DNA of 64,000 bases from Stemphylium vesicarium (Eukaryota > Ascomycota > Dothideomycetes > Pleosporales > Pleosporaceae): contig QXCR01000027.1 in NCBI GenBank assembly GCA_004380135.1, positions 124,001 to 188,000 of the forward strand, in the 5' to 3' direction. The position numbers and the translations under genes are program-made. Shown here in pieces: positions 21,926-34,311 of the stretch. Within the stretch, counting starts at the first letter, position 1; each line of letters starts with the position of its first letter. The notes under the pieces were generated by a model. The model worked only from the letters and a program-made list of their open reading frames with translations, was not told where the DNA came from and did no database searches.

Positions 21926-23511
21926 CTAATCAAAGTTGAAAGCATTTTTATACGCCTTCTTCTCCTTCTCCTTCCTAGCCTGCACCCTCTTCTTAACTAG
22001 CTCCTGCTCCTTGACAATCGCCGCATCACCAGGCGCATACTTGGCCGCCTCATTGAGATCAGCGAGCGCCTCGTCCTCGTTCTTCTTACCAACTTTAGCC
22101 TGGGCGCGCCTAAAGTACGCCTTGGCCTTGTCCTTGTCGGTGATGCCCTCGATATCCAGCGCTTTCGTCGCATTCTCTGCCGCTTCGCTGTACTGGCCCG
22201 TCTTGTTCTGAAGCAGCGCGCTGTTAGAGTAGAGCGAGATCTTCAGGGCGTTGAGCTTGGGCCAGAGGTCCGCGGGGTCGTTTTCTAGAGGCGCGGGGTA
22301 CTCGTGTAGGTAGCGGATGGCTTTTTGGTACTTTTTGATGCCGAGGGTGAGGTCGCCCTTTTTGAAGGCATCGTTGCCCATGTCCTTTAGCTTGGTTGCG
22401 ATTTCGAGGATCTCGCTGCCTTGCCACTCCTCGTCGCCGGACTTTTGGTCTTCGGGGAAGTCTTCGTATGGGTCGCCGGTCGCGTCAGATACCTTCTCCG
22501 TAGCCTTGTCGTAGTCTTCGCCGGATAGCTCACCGCAGTCGATGATGGTGGCGTCGTGCCATGGCTTGTCGCCACTTTGTGTCTTGAGGTTCTCGATTTG
22601 GCGTACGATGCTCTTGCCATTGATGACCTCGCCGAATACGACGTGCTTCTTGTCGAGATGTGGTGTAGGGACGGTGGTGACGAAGAATTGGGAGCCGTTC
22701 GTTCCTGAAATTTGTTAGCCGTCTGTATTGCATGATCGTCAGGACTATGATTTTGACGTGTTGCAAGATGGGAGAACGGCGGTGAGGCTTTGGTTGGGGA
22801 GGTCAAGTAGGAGAGGGATCACAGAGGGTGAAGCAGGATGTCGCTCCCACATCTCCCTACCATGAAACTCTCCCCTCCAGCTTTCCCAGCCCTTATCCAC
22901 ACAGTGGCACCAATTCTCCAGCCTCACTTGCGGCCATTTGGGATGGGAAAATGCCGCCTCGGTCTTGATCCATTCTCTCAACCGCCGCTTTGCGCAGAAC
23001 TCACCTGGTCCAGCGTTCGCCATGCTCAGCAAGAACGGCTTGTCATGCACCTTCTCGAAGTTCTCATCCTCAAACTTCTCACCATAGATACTCTCACCAC
23101 CTGTTCCGTTTCCCTGAGTGAAGTCGCCGCCTTGGATCATGAAGCCCTTGATAACGCGGTGGAAGCCCGAGTTCTTGTAGTGGAGGGGTTTGCCGGATGC
23201 GCCTTCGCCTTTCTCGCCGGTACATAGTGCGCGGAAGTTTTCGGCGGTCTTGGGAACGATGTCGCTGTACTGTTTGGCTGGTTAGTTGTCTATCTGCGCA
23301 AGAAAAAGGAAGGAAAAGTGCGCGTGTGGAGCGCACCCCCGCGAGAGCGAGACGTACGAGTTCAAAGGCGACACGGCCGGCCTTCGCGCCGCCAATGGCA
23401 ATGTCGAAGAAGACGCGTGGGCGCTCTGGATCCAGTCAGCATGCGTGATTCGTAGGCACCCAAGCTCAGAGCTAAGCTTGCAGCATAGTGTAGCTTACTG
23501 AAGTCCGCCAT
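21926..23511 (-). CDS. Cyclophilin-40 peptidyl-prolyl isomerase with TPR domain
   Basis: Four exons (23499-23511, 23358-23425, 23005-23269, 21926-22704) join in phase to give 374 residues. The first exon is only 13 bp. Residues about 6-170 are a cyclophilin domain with the active-site elements FHRVIKGFMIQGGDF (catalytic Arg), NGSQFF (after the third intron) and HVVFGEV. Residues about 220-365 carry TPR repeats (AFKKGDLTLGIKKYQKAIRY, YSNSALLQNKTGQYSEAAENATKAL, AYFRRAQA) and then a Lys-rich end. The architecture is that of Cyp40 (yeast Cpr6/Cpr7), a cytosolic Hsp90 co-chaperone whose TPRs bind the MEEVD tail. The third intron (22705-23004) is 300 bp, several times longer than others in this window. 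Confidence 0.96.
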
Positions 23512-24213
23512 GGTTGCTCAATTGAGATTGTCTGGTAGGCGAGGTGTGGTTAAAAGGTACTCAGAAGCTGGACAACAGGCACTGAAGTCGTCTAGTAATG
23601 TGGGAAGAGTAAGTGTATGGTGTACTTGTTATGGTGCTGCGAGGCTGAAGAAAAGTACGGTGGTAAGCTGTCCAGAACTTTCTACGATGCTACAGCCTAC
23701 AGCTTGATGCCGCGCCAAGCCCGCTTCTTTACACCGATACGACATATAGAAACACTAATTGCAGTAGAGACGCTTGCTTTTCTATTCATATGGGGCTAGC
23801 TTTAGTATTAAGCCTGCCGTTACAGGATGCGTTATTTGTTGTTTGCTTGTTTAGAAATTGCATGGGTCCCGTAAACATGGACCTGATGGTCGCGATGAGG
23901 GGCAACGCGGGGCATACGAGCCCTCGGCGTGCTCCCAAACGCTGAACAGGGTCACGACAGCCATCTAATTGCGCAGGCACAGTGCATTCATTCAGAGTGT
24001 GCGAGTATACAAAAATCTTTCGTCAAATAAAAAATAAACATGGGCTAATTACTCAAACACTGGTTTGCGAGTCCTCTTTCCCTCAATGATCTTCAATTGA
24101 CGCAAATGAAGCCAAACGCCATCGCAAACTAGGTATCCACGCGGGGGTAATGATGATGAACAACAACTTTTGTAAGACGCCAGGGGCCAAAAGAATCCTG
24201 TGAAGCCATGAAC
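23512..24213. other. Intergenic, nothing recognised
   Basis: This is the promoter side of the cyclophilin gene and the 3' flank of the IFRD-family gene. The A/T-rich part at 23990-24060 fits a 3' processing region. No coding, RNA or repeat feature is supported. Confidence 0.4.
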
Positions 24214-25743
24214 TTAGCGCCTGGCGGACATGGAGAAGGGTATAGCCGTCGAGACTAGCTCGTTCTGGTCGTAATGATACGTGAAGCCGCCCTGTAGCGT
24301 CCTTTTCAGAGCGTTGAGCCTTTGCAATTTCCACCACTTGTCAATTCTGACTTCGACGTTTTTGTTGATCTTGACTTTCATCCTACCGGCTCCATACGCT
24401 CGGCCCGTCTCTTCATGTAGTGCCGTGGAGTAAGCGGGACCGCGACTGGGCTTCTCGACAGAGTTCCGGATGTCGGCGAACGAGGAGTGCAGGGCTTTGC
24501 GGTCTTTCTTGGATATCCGGCGGGTTGACACGTTGGCAAGTTCATCGAGGGTATGGAGGAGCTGGTCCTGTCTACGGTAAACAGTGTAGCGCTTAACCAA
24601 CTGCAGTAGAAGATAAGAAGTCAGCGAATTTGTCTCGTTTGTGTTTCGTGTATTCGGAACTTGCCTTTTCACCGTCTCGCACATGCTCCGGGTCATCCGG
24701 ATCATCTTCCTCCTCAATCTCTTCGTCCTCTTCTTGTGGTGTGAGAGACTTTTCGTACAAGAGCGCAATATTCTCGCCCGCTGCTATCTGGACACCTGAA
24801 TCGGCACTGTCGAGTTGCTCGACAAAGGCTTCCATGGCGGCCTCGGTCTCTTCTTCCAAGTCTTCGATCTCGGTCGCCAGTAGGCCCCACTCCTCGAGAG
24901 CGGCAATAACAACGTTGCCCTCATCTGGCGCATCGATCGAAGCACCATCTGATTCGATAATCTCAATAAAGAGGCTCATGATTTCTAGTATTTCACCATC
25001 ACCTGCGCCAGCGAAGAAGGCGGCGACACCCAGGGTGTGGATGGCGTTGACCTTGACGGCAATGGACGATGATGATTGTATGGATCGCTTGAGCTGGTCG
25101 GCAACATCGTCGTAGATGGAGTCGGAATCGAGGGTAACGATGGTGACGGCGAGTGCTAGTGGTGGTTAGCACTGTATGGATGCTCCAAGTGGTAGAATTA
25201 CCTTTGAGGGCCTTGACAGCCTCAATCTCTGTGGTCTCCTGCCTGATGCTTCTCACCATGGAAGAAACCAAGTCGGCTATATGCCCCTCAATCTCATCTC
25301 TCGCATATCGAGCCATGAGGATATGCGCATAAGCGTTTAGGCTTTCGGTGCGGCCCTCGGTGCTGCTACGCTTCAAGTTGGTGATTTGCTCGATGCGTGT
25401 GTTCAGCTCCGCCTTCCACGCATCTTCGGGGATATTGACATCCTCGCCGTTGAGAACGTCGTCGATAGATGCGATACTGAGAGTCACATGTTAGCAAAGC
25501 GATGATGTCACCAGTCGCGAAGGGCCATCCGGGAAGCTACATAGGGACTTACCTATACGCGGTGCCGTCGCTCAAATCCTCATCCTCGTCCGTGTCCTGT
25601 CGGCTACGACTGGCGGCGCGGGAATGCGCTGGCGACGCAGTTGTTGAGTTGGTCTTTGAAGCCGTGGTGGATGCGACGCGCGAGCGGGCCTTGCGCGACA
25701 TGGTTTTGTGGCTCTCGAGAGCCTGCTTACGGAGGTCGCGCAT
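24214..25743 (-). CDS. Interferon-related developmental regulator (IFRD) family protein
   Basis: Four exons (25553-25743, 25202-25476, 24665-25155, 24214-24600) join in phase to give 447 residues. The N-terminus is basic and Ser/Thr-rich with an acidic DTDEDEDLSD patch. Residues about 65-330 are an alpha-helical repeat region typical of the IFRD N-terminal domain, ending in an acidic stretch (QEEDEEIEEEDDPDD). The C-terminal domain contains DQLLHTLDELANVS, RRISKKDRK and RIDKWWKLQRLNALKRTLQGGF, which is diagnostic. Animal IFRD1/Tis7 are transcriptional co-regulators, and later work links the family to ribosome regulation; the role in fungi is little known. The third intron (24601-24664) appears to use a GC donor (AAG|GCAAGT) with a CTGCAG acceptor. 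No GT donor keeps the frame there. Confidence 0.92.
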
Positions 25744-28201
25744 GCTGAAACGTAGACTCTAAGCGTAATAGAGACTATGGAGATTTATAGAGATACTGGT
25801 GAGAGTTCCGCAGTGGGGGCCTTGTTGCAGTTCGCAGGCGGTCCGTACCAAACAGTCGATTGCGGGGAAAAGGCCGTTATTGTAAGGGTAATGGGTCTGT
25901 AAATTCAGTTGTGGGAGTATACAAGTGAGGATCTAAAGACATGAGTATGGCTCAGAGTAGACGACGTATTTGTCAGGTCAGGACGAGGCAAGAGGGAAAT
26001 GCGGTTGTGCAGGAGGCAACCTTCAACAGGTGTCAGTCGTTCCTTCCATACGACTTCTCCCGACGCGGCGGCTGCCCAAAGTGCGCTAACACGACCTACG
26101 TCATTCCCCTCTCCCAATCCACCCGGGAAAAAAAGTCTGCTTTCCACCCTCACCTTCGCCTAGCCTTATAGCAGACAAATACAGGCGAATTTTCTCTCTA
26201 TTGTGTTTACCTCTGTGGCAGTACCCTGTATTTGTCCAGACTGGATGCTGATCGTCGTCACTGCAGTCCTAACCCGAAATGTCTCGCCTAGCGACGTGTA
26301 AGCTAGATGATGGTGACACTGATTGGCCGTTTTTAGTCTACCTTTCGGTGAGATCTAAGGCAACAATCCACGGCGTCCATCGGATTCCGATAACTAATGC
26401 TGCCTGCCTTCTTCAAGCTCATCTCCTCCTGGGAAGTCATACGCCGCGGCAGACAGCGCAGACCGTACAAGACTCTAATCTGGCGAGCTGTAAACAGAAC
26501 GCTTAGGTCGCACCCGTGACACTACATCGCTGCCCGATGACCTAAATTTTGGCGCATGTTCAGCCAGAACGTGTGCGCCTACACAGATTTATCTCAAAAA
26601 GCTAATTATGCTCATACAAGCCACACACATCCCTCGCCTGATCCGCCGCTAGGAAGATAACCCAACTCGAGGCCAGCCTTGCCTTGGCGGCGCTATGCCC
26701 TCCAGCGCCACGAGTCATCTCAAGACATGATTGAGGCTGAATTATTTTGGCTCTGGAGGCCTTCTGATTTCAACACGATAGAGACACGGCACGACTCGAC
26801 ACTGCAGCAAGCAGTTCATCTGGCAAAGTTGAAGGATTTGAGAGGTTATGAATAGATCACGGGGCAAAGGTTCCACGCGCCATGGAAGCGGCACAACCAC
26901 GTGTAGTGGAAACTATGCAGCGGATCCTGTCCCACGAATCGGGCTGATATCTACATCAGCCAAACCTAGCCCCAGCCTTGAGTCTAGACCCCATACGGCG
27001 GGCCATGCGATTGGAATTATATGTTGACACGACGCGGGGCTGGGAACAAGAATGTAAGGAACATCATGACAGGGTCAGATCTCCATGCCCGTTTTGAAGT
27101 TCCCCGGTCCTCGATCATTAATGCACGCTATGTTCGCATTCCTTGATTCTGGGTAGGGGGGCAGTGGTGGTCTACTTTCATCGTAGCCATGCACGAACAA
27201 ACCAATCGCTTCCATAATCATAATCACCGTACACGATACTTCAGACCCAATTTGGAAGCCTCCGAACTCCCGGTCGACAACCCCAGGCAAACGGTACATT
27301 CCGGGAATTACAATGCATGGAAGGGCTTACGCGGCACAGTACCAAGGCGGCGCGCTCGCCCAGACATCGCGCAACATCCTACAGCCTGACTCAGCGGCTG
27401 ACAAACACTTTGCCCACTTGTGCTAACTCCGTGCGCATCGAATATCACGACATGACATGGCGGCTTAGCAAGACGTAGACCGAGACGCACATGCGGCCCA
27501 GCAAGTAGCCAGCAGTTCATCTCCACCATCTCATGCGAATAGTCCAACGCGCATATTCCGGCCCTTTCCTGGAGCAGTTACAAGTAATTAGCGCGCCATT
27601 CAACGTTTAGTTTACAAGACTTCATGATATCCTACATGTAAGGCCTACCAACTTACGCGCCCGATACGGGAGGAGGTGCCCACGAGTGGATCCGCCTAGA
27701 ACAGATGATCGCCACATCCTTTCTCTCATTGGCCCCTTCGTAATCATACACTCATTCACCGGTCCAAACGCACTGGGCAGCGATGACATGACAGACGAAG
27801 ACACCGCAAAGCTAGATAGGATGAAAAAAATCTAGAATCTAGAATCTATCATGGAGCGATAAACCAACAGACACTACGAACAAGCTAGCGAGCGGAAGTG
27901 CTAAGGTAAACTCCCCAAGCGCCGCATGCCCGCCCTTACTTCAGGCCGGCCATGCATACTAACTAACTAGCCCGATCATAGACCCAACACCCGCGACGCT
28001 TCGCGAACAAAAAAGGCGTGTAGAAACGAATCCGAAATCGTAACTGACAGAAGCGATACAGCAGTCAGCGGTTTGCCAAAACCGCACGAAGGGGTCGTGC
28101 GTATGTAAGCCCCGAACTCGCATCTTCTTGGCTCCCTTTTGATCTGACCTGACTCACCGCTCACGCAGCGAAGTAAAAGTGTCCGAAGCCGACCCCTTGG
28201 T
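25744..28201. other. Intergenic 2.5 kb, no feature supported
   Basis: This is the largest gap in the left half. The side near 25744 is the promoter of the IFRD gene and the side near 28201 is the 3' flank of the zinc-finger gene. Short open frames are scattered and unconvincing. A small tandem of TCTAGAATC-like units lies at about 27830-27850. I found no transposon termini, tRNA or conserved domain. A gene with many short exons cannot be excluded by eye. Confidence 0.35.
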
Positions 28202-30142
28202 CTAAGATATGTCTCCGCTGAGTGCGGCATCATCTCCTCCTTCTCCTTCCATGCTCAGTCGCATCATTTCCTCCTCGGCAAGTTCCGCGTCTGTTCGGTC
28301 TAGTGGATGGCGATGGCGATGGGAGTGTTGGTTTCGATAGTCTTGATGACGAGGTGGATGTGGATGTGGATGTGGGTGCGGGTGTTGGTCTACACCCGTC
28401 GACGTATCCTGTTGGCCGAAGCTAAAAGAATAGAACCCTTGCTCTTGATGCTGTTGCAGTTGTTGTTGTTGGTATGATTGTAGCAGTTGTTGGCGTTGTT
28501 GTTCTGTTCCACCAGTATTGTTCGCAGAAGACGAAAGTGACGACAATGAAAGCGACGATGATGTCGATGATGCGCCTAACCGAGTTGATGAAATCCCTGC
28601 TGCGATTCTACGTGCACCTCTACTCCGGCCTCCAGCTCTGCCTCCGCGTCGAGAAGGTGGTTTGGCGATGCGTGATTGTGGTTGATGAGGTCGTGATGCT
28701 GGTGCTGATGCTCTTTCTCCATGTATACTCTGACTACTACTACCACTTGAAAATTCACTCCTAAACAAAGCAAACCCGTCCTCTCTACCCAGACTACCAC
28801 TCCCATCACCACTGTCACTCCTCTCAACCCTACACAACCCAATCAGCCCCCCTCCCCCCACAATAAACCGCAAGAAGAAACTCACGACGCACTCCCCCCA
28901 CCACCGCCCACGCCCCCCTCAGGCCACCCAAACGGAAATGCGCTCCGTTCCCCGGGCCGTCGTTTCGGAATATCAATATGGTGAAAGTTGCGCAAGTGCT
29001 CGACGAGATGGTCGCGGCGCGTGAAACCCTTTTCGCCCACGCGGTTGCAGCGCGCGATATGGCAGGGAAATTCTGGTGGACGCATGGCGTGCACGGTTGA
29101 TTGGTGGCGTTGGAGATCGGCGAGCCGCGTGAAGTGGGCAGAGGAGGTACAGGTGGGGATGTCGCATGTCCATGTTCTAGGGGGTGGAGTTAGTTGGGAT
29201 GGGATGGCAGGGGGGTGTGAGGGAGGGGGAGGGGGAGGGGGAAGGGGTACCTTGTGCGACTTGTGCTTCTGGGGGGTAGATGTTAGTTTTGGGTTGTTTG
29301 GGTGGGTGGATGTCGTGGCGACTTGGGGAAAGAGGGACGTACCTGTTCAGGCCTTGAGATGCTGAACCACTTGTATTTTCATCTGCAGTTTCCCATCCTG
29401 AAGTCTCGTATGAAACTTGAGGATGTATATATCCAGGATTCACAGGTTGTTGTTGAGCGTAGTACTCTGGAATGACCTGATAAGGCTGTGTGGGGTATTG
29501 TTGGTACTGTGCGAAGTACGTGTTGATCTGAGATGGTGTGTATTGCTGTACTCCAGGCTGGTAGCTTGGGTAGGGGTAACTGCCTTGGTCGGATGAGGAG
29601 TATTGTGGCTGTTGAGAGTTGTAAGAGGAATGTGTGAATCAGAAGTGATTGGGAGGATGAGGGCATGAAAGGAGAGAAGGAGAGAAGCTTACGTTATATC
29701 CAGACATGACTGGCGAAGGCGGTTGTTCCTGCTTCGGGCGTATCGACTTGGTCCTCTTGAGACGGCTACTAGTACTAGTAGATGGGCGGTAGGCGGTTGC
29801 CGAAGGTGAGGTGATGATACGTAGTTTGTGCGATTTGGAGACTTTCCCCGTCAAGATTGGATATTTGGAATGTAGTAATTGGACTTGCTCAAGAGAACTG
29901 CAGATTTAAGGTTAGATGAGTCGATGGTGCTGTTGGTTTTGATGCTTCCTTCTTTTCGAGGCATCTTCTTGACCCTTATATGAGAGCATGAAAGACATCA
30001 TGCTCGAGGGTGACCGGTCACTGCCACGACAGGGCTTATGCCATGCGCTCTTGACATACGCATCCACTTACAGGTACTTCGGAGGAAATGAGCCCTCCAA
30101 ACGCCCGAAAGCATCTCCTTGCGAACCGTGACGTGCCAACAT
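28202..30142 (-). CDS. C2H2 zinc-finger protein, probable transcription factor
   Basis: Six exons keep phase: 30072-30142, 29693-29897, 29343-29608, 29251-29268 (only 18 bp), 28886-29176, 28202-28829, giving 492 residues. The N-terminus is basic and Ser/Thr-rich, followed by a Gln/Tyr/Pro-rich region (about 93-180) that resembles an activation domain. Two adjacent zinc fingers follow: CDIPTC...F..L..H....H and CHIARCNR...F.RRDHL.EHLRNFH. The second has a longer Cys-His spacing. The tail has a Gly run, an Arg/Gly-rich stretch, Gln runs and a His-Pro alternation. Finger spacing and the RRDHLVEHLRNFH string are common in ascomycete C2H2 regulators of unknown target. Nuclear DNA binding is inferred. 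The start exon was found by phase: its GTAAGT donor and the CTAAC...CTGCAG acceptor fit only this frame. Confidence 0.85.
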
Positions 30143-31806
30143 CTTGATGACGAAACAAAAGTAGAAGCAACGCGTAAGGCCAGAGCGGTCCCGAATGCAG
30201 GATTCGGTCGGCAGTGAACGACAGGGCTTGACGAGGGGATGTTGTTTCTTTCGTAAGCGTGCTAGTCACCGTATTGTTGTTCTTCGTCAAAGCTACGCCA
30301 GAAGCGAATATTGTGAATATAGATTGCTGAGGTGGATTCGTGGGATGGCGAGGCGAAGTCGTCGAACCAATGTGGTGGTACCCCACAACGTATATCGGTA
30401 TAGGGCTGACCACGTTTAGCGTCTGTGCAAGAGTTGGCGACACCGGAAAATGGGGTGGGTTGGGTCGGATATGCGGTGGCACGGGTGAATCAAAGTAGCC
30501 AATTTCGTTCCCTATCATGAGAATAGAGGCGGTGAAATGCTTTACTAGAAGGAGCACAGTGATCGTAGTGGCGAGAGAAAGAGGGCCGTTGATAGATCTA
30601 CTGTCAACCGCTCTTCCCGTCTTATGCCTTGCAGGGCCACTAGGCCCGATCCAACCTTGAGTGTATAGCATCTCATTTGCCTGCTGATATGTCTTGGCAA
30701 GCATAGAGCCAGATTAGTCGAGCGTAGACGCTGCTGATATTATCATGTTGGTGTCAGGGTATAATGATGGATCGGATTGACCGATGGGCAAGATGAGTGT
30801 AGGCCGATGGGCCACCGTGTGACTCCAAACGCATGCGTAGCCGTCGTTCGCGTATTTTGGCTCCGCGGTGTAGGGAATGATCCTTGCTTACCTGCAGGAC
30901 CTGGGTCGCAGCCTAAAGATCGACATGATGTATGGTGTACACAAGTCAGTATTCTTGGACGTGTATGTTTACGCATCCAGAGCGGGCTTGGAATCTGCGT
31001 CCGAGCCACCACCGATCAGCCAGTGGATATGGTCAGAATCCTCATACACAGCGTAAATAGGCGACCAACGCATTCCAAATTGGCCGGTCGAGGGGATCTC
31101 AGGAGTGGTTGTCTTGGCCGCCCGCCTCGGAGTAGGTTAGCCGTCATCAAACGCCCAAGCATCGTCACCTCGTCTAGATCTGTTGCTGCATGTGGGTCAA
31201 TGAATGAGAAACCCAGTGCTTCTTCACCGAGGCCGTCAAAGGCCGCAACTGATTGATGCTGTAACCGCTCGACTGAGGGTCATGCACGACCTAGTGCTGC
31301 CGGGCGTAATGGGGCGTAACTGAAGCTTGAACGTTGCGGAAGGATTCTTCGCTAACATGACCAGTGGGGACAGACCTACCTAGTGCTACAGCCCTGTAGC
31401 TTCCATGCGATTGGGGGCGGAAGCCATCGTCACCTAATTCGGGCCAATAATGCGCATCCCGCAGTCTTAGCCACATCATGTCAGATTACGCCCGGCGCTC
31501 AGACCGCTTCACCCCTGAGCCACCCAACTGAAGCGGCGGGAGGAATGCTCTTGGCGGATGAGCCTCAATAAGTGCCATTCACCCATGCACAAATGTCTCA
31601 CCGTAAATTGCTCCACGCATAGTCGGTCTGACTGGCTGGTATGCGAGTTAATACAAAGCGATTCCGTCCGAACGAGCGCTTTTGGTTTCGAAGAGCACAA
31701 GACATTTGCCCATCAAGGGACCCATTCCAGGACTACCTAATACTTAATACAGAATGCAACTGTCATGCTGAGCATGGGGTGCGGCAAGATGAATGTAATC
31801 GATTGT
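30143..31806. other. Intergenic, promoter side of the zinc-finger gene
   Basis: A minus-strand open frame (30036-30704, 222 codons from ATG) overlaps the first exon of the zinc-finger gene in another frame and is not supported (see rejected). The rest, up to the stop of NOT3/5, holds no convincing coding region, tRNA or repeat. Long 5' regions like this are common for fungal regulators. Confidence 0.4.
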
Positions 31807-33861
31807 TCATAGCTCGTCTTCCAGAAACTTGTACGCAAATCGGAAATCTGCTTTCCTTCGGTTCATCCTAGATTCAGGTTAGCTCTGTATGACGTGCAGG
31901 AATGGCACCATGTGGCACGGCTTGCGGTACAGTAGCCCCACGTGTGAGAGGATAATAGAGGGGATTAGTTGCTTACCATGTGCTCTCGTAGTCGAAGAAC
32001 CGGTATGTTCCTTGCTCGTAGTCTTCTGTTATCGATTTCGGCTCTTCATGTCGCTGGAACCAGGTTTGATACTGCTTGTGAAATCTCCAGCTTTGCGACT
32101 TGAGTGCCTTTGCGGCCAGATATTGCTGGTACGTCCCTTGACGATAGTAGAAGGCATAAAAGAGAGCATCTGTCTCAATGCGAGAGTATAGGCGAGGATC
32201 GTCAAAAATTGGCAGAGGTTCTTGCGGATAGTGGGCAGGCGTGAACGGGTAAGGGTTCTGGGGGCGGTAGTGGCGCGGCGCCTCAGTGTCTGCAGATTCT
32301 GGCGCAGTAGTCATGGAAGCCATGAGCATACGTTCATCCGGGGGTTTCGATGCCGAGGCAGATATGTCATTCTTTGTCGCCTCGAATGAATCAAGCAGAT
32401 CCTGTAAGCTTGAGGGGAGGTGATAGACTGACTCTTCCTCTTCATCCTCTGCATGCGATTCACCATTCGTCAGTGGCGGTGTGGCGGCCTGAGATTCCTC
32501 TTCCTCTACCGGTTCGGGGGCAGGCGTTCTTCTGCTGGCCTTGGAAGCGTCCTCGGACGATACCGCTCGCGAAAGCGTGTCCTTCTCCACAGCAGGGGTC
32601 GCAGGTATGCTAACCGCGGGAGCGGGTGAGGCCTGTGCGGACTCGGCTGGCTGTGTACGCGAGGCTGGTTGGGAATGCGTTATGGCGGGCGAGCTCGTTG
32701 CACTTGCGCGTGCGCCACCAGGGGCGAGGCCTGACTGTGCCGCGGCTGCTCCCGGTGGTGGTGGCAGAGGAGCAATGCCCACTCCATTCTTATCGCTCGC
32801 AGCCGCAGCAGCGGCGGCCGAGGCATACTTCAATGGCTCTCCTGGCGTTCGCGTTGGTATCGGCGCGGGCTTCATAGCGTTTGCTGTGGTATTTGAAGCA
32901 CCGGGTAAGGGCGTATGCAATGTCGCCAGCGCCGGTAATGGGGACTTCATCTGCGTTGACGATCGTCGTGCACCTTGTTGCACAGCTTCGGCTGCCTTTG
33001 GTTTTGGTGCCGGCGGCCGTACCTCTGCCTCCGGAGTGTCGTCGGCTATCGACTGCGATTCGTGCGACGAGACGTGGTCTAGGTTCTCGCCCAGTCCGTA
33101 GATGGCCTCCTCTTCTGCTAGGTTGAAGTCGTCGTATAATGTGTCGTCGTCCATGAACTCGGGGTCTTGATTGCTTTCAACGTAGTACTTGATGCTGTCC
33201 TCAATCTCCTTGACCTGGTCCGTCTCGACATTACCATTTTCCAGCGCCCGTTGGAGCAGTTCCAGTTTCGACTGATGCCATTTATTCCGCTCGACCGACT
33301 CTTCCAGCTCTGCTAAGCGCTCCATTTTCGAGTTGTCGCCCTTTTTCGACTTCTTGACATTTGCGTTCAGGGTCTCAACCTCGGTTTCAATCGTCTCTAC
33401 CTGTCGCTCCAGCTCCTCGTTCATGTGCTGTAGGAACTCGACCACCTCCATCTTTTCTCGGTCCTTGGGGTCAATCTTGGATGCTAATTGGAGGCCTTCC
33501 TTGGAATATGCCTTGGTCTTCATCTCCTTTTCGACGGCCTTGAAGCGCTCCATTTGCTGTCACACGTCAGCTATGGCATCATCCGAGCACGCCAGGGTCA
33601 TCCTACTGTCTCGATAAGCTTCCTATGGTCGAGTAGTGGCTTCTTGTCTTTGATCTCGGACATGGCCGCCCACGTCTTGATCTGGTCTCGCGACCGTTGC
33701 AGCTTCTTGATCTCCTTCTTTAGCTGGTCCTCCAGTTTCTCCTTCTGAGACGGATTGCCAGTCTGCATGATCTTCTCATATATGCTCTCGAAGGTCGCGA
33801 CGCCTTCGGCGACCTTCTTGAAACACTTGTCAATCTCCTGCTGGAGTTTCCGTGCAGCCAT
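31807..33861 (-). CDS. CCR4-NOT complex subunit NOT3/NOT5
   Basis: Exons 33607-33861, 31977-33556 and 31807-31867 join across introns of 50 and 109 bp to give 631 residues. Residues 1-230 are the NOT3 N-terminal coiled coil (MAARKLQQEIDKCFKKV, WAAMSEIKDKKPLLDHRKLIE, then QMERFKAVEKEMKTKAYSKEGL). A long Ala/Pro/Ser-rich linker follows. The C-terminal NOT box (about 545-631) contains PFTPAHYPQEPLPIFDDPRLY, ALFYAFYYRQGTYQQYLAA and FDYESTWMNRR, and ends in FAYKFLEDEL. The last 20 residues come from the third exon, which is needed to complete the conserved end. NOT3/5 binds NOT2 and the NOT1 scaffold in the cytoplasmic deadenylase complex that controls mRNA decay and senses slow decoding ribosomes. 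It is divergent from the DTD gene. Confidence 0.96.
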
Positions 33862-34311
33862 GGTGAGTGGATAGCCTCGCCGTGAGGGCTTAGGTGGGGG
33901 TTACGGCGATATTCGGGCGGTCCCGGGAAGACGAGCGAGTGATGGGCGGGCGAGTGACGCGAGAGTGAGCGATGGACGGTAATGAGGCGGGATTGTTTGT
34001 CGTGGGCGGGTTACGGAGGTTGAGGCATCGCATAGGTAACGCGAATCCCTAGGGCTGGCCTAGCGTAATTGCCAAGAGTGCGGCCGCTAACAATCAACAG
34101 CCCCACGCGTCGACGTTTCACCTTCGTGTTGCACGCTGTCCAGCCTCGTCTCACATTTGTCGGATACTGCAATTCCCATGCGTGACGTCGTCGCTTTTTA
34201 CGGCTTTCTTTTCCAGCGAGCCTAGCACCACGTGAGCGACTTCAGTGTTTGGTCACGCCCCTTCGGCTGTGCTTTCCGCTACCATCACACCTCTATCGCT
34301 ACCCCGCCATC
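33862..34311. promoter_or_regulatory. Shared divergent promoter region of NOT3/5 and DTD
   Basis: The two start codons lie 450 bp apart on opposite strands, so this interval should contain both promoters. It has a CRE/ATF-like palindromic core TGACGTCG at 34183-34190 and an E-box CACGTG at 34229-34234, about 80 bp before the DTD start. There is pyrimidine-rich sequence directly before the DTD ATG. Factor binding is inferred from the motifs only. Confidence 0.5.

Noticed and set aside
30036..30704. Minus-strand open frame of 222 codons from ATG
   Set aside because: It overlaps the first exon of the zinc-finger gene in another frame. The GTAAGT donor inside it fits only the zinc-finger frame, the composition is ordinary, and no domain is seen. 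One open frame this long by chance is plausible in a window of this size.
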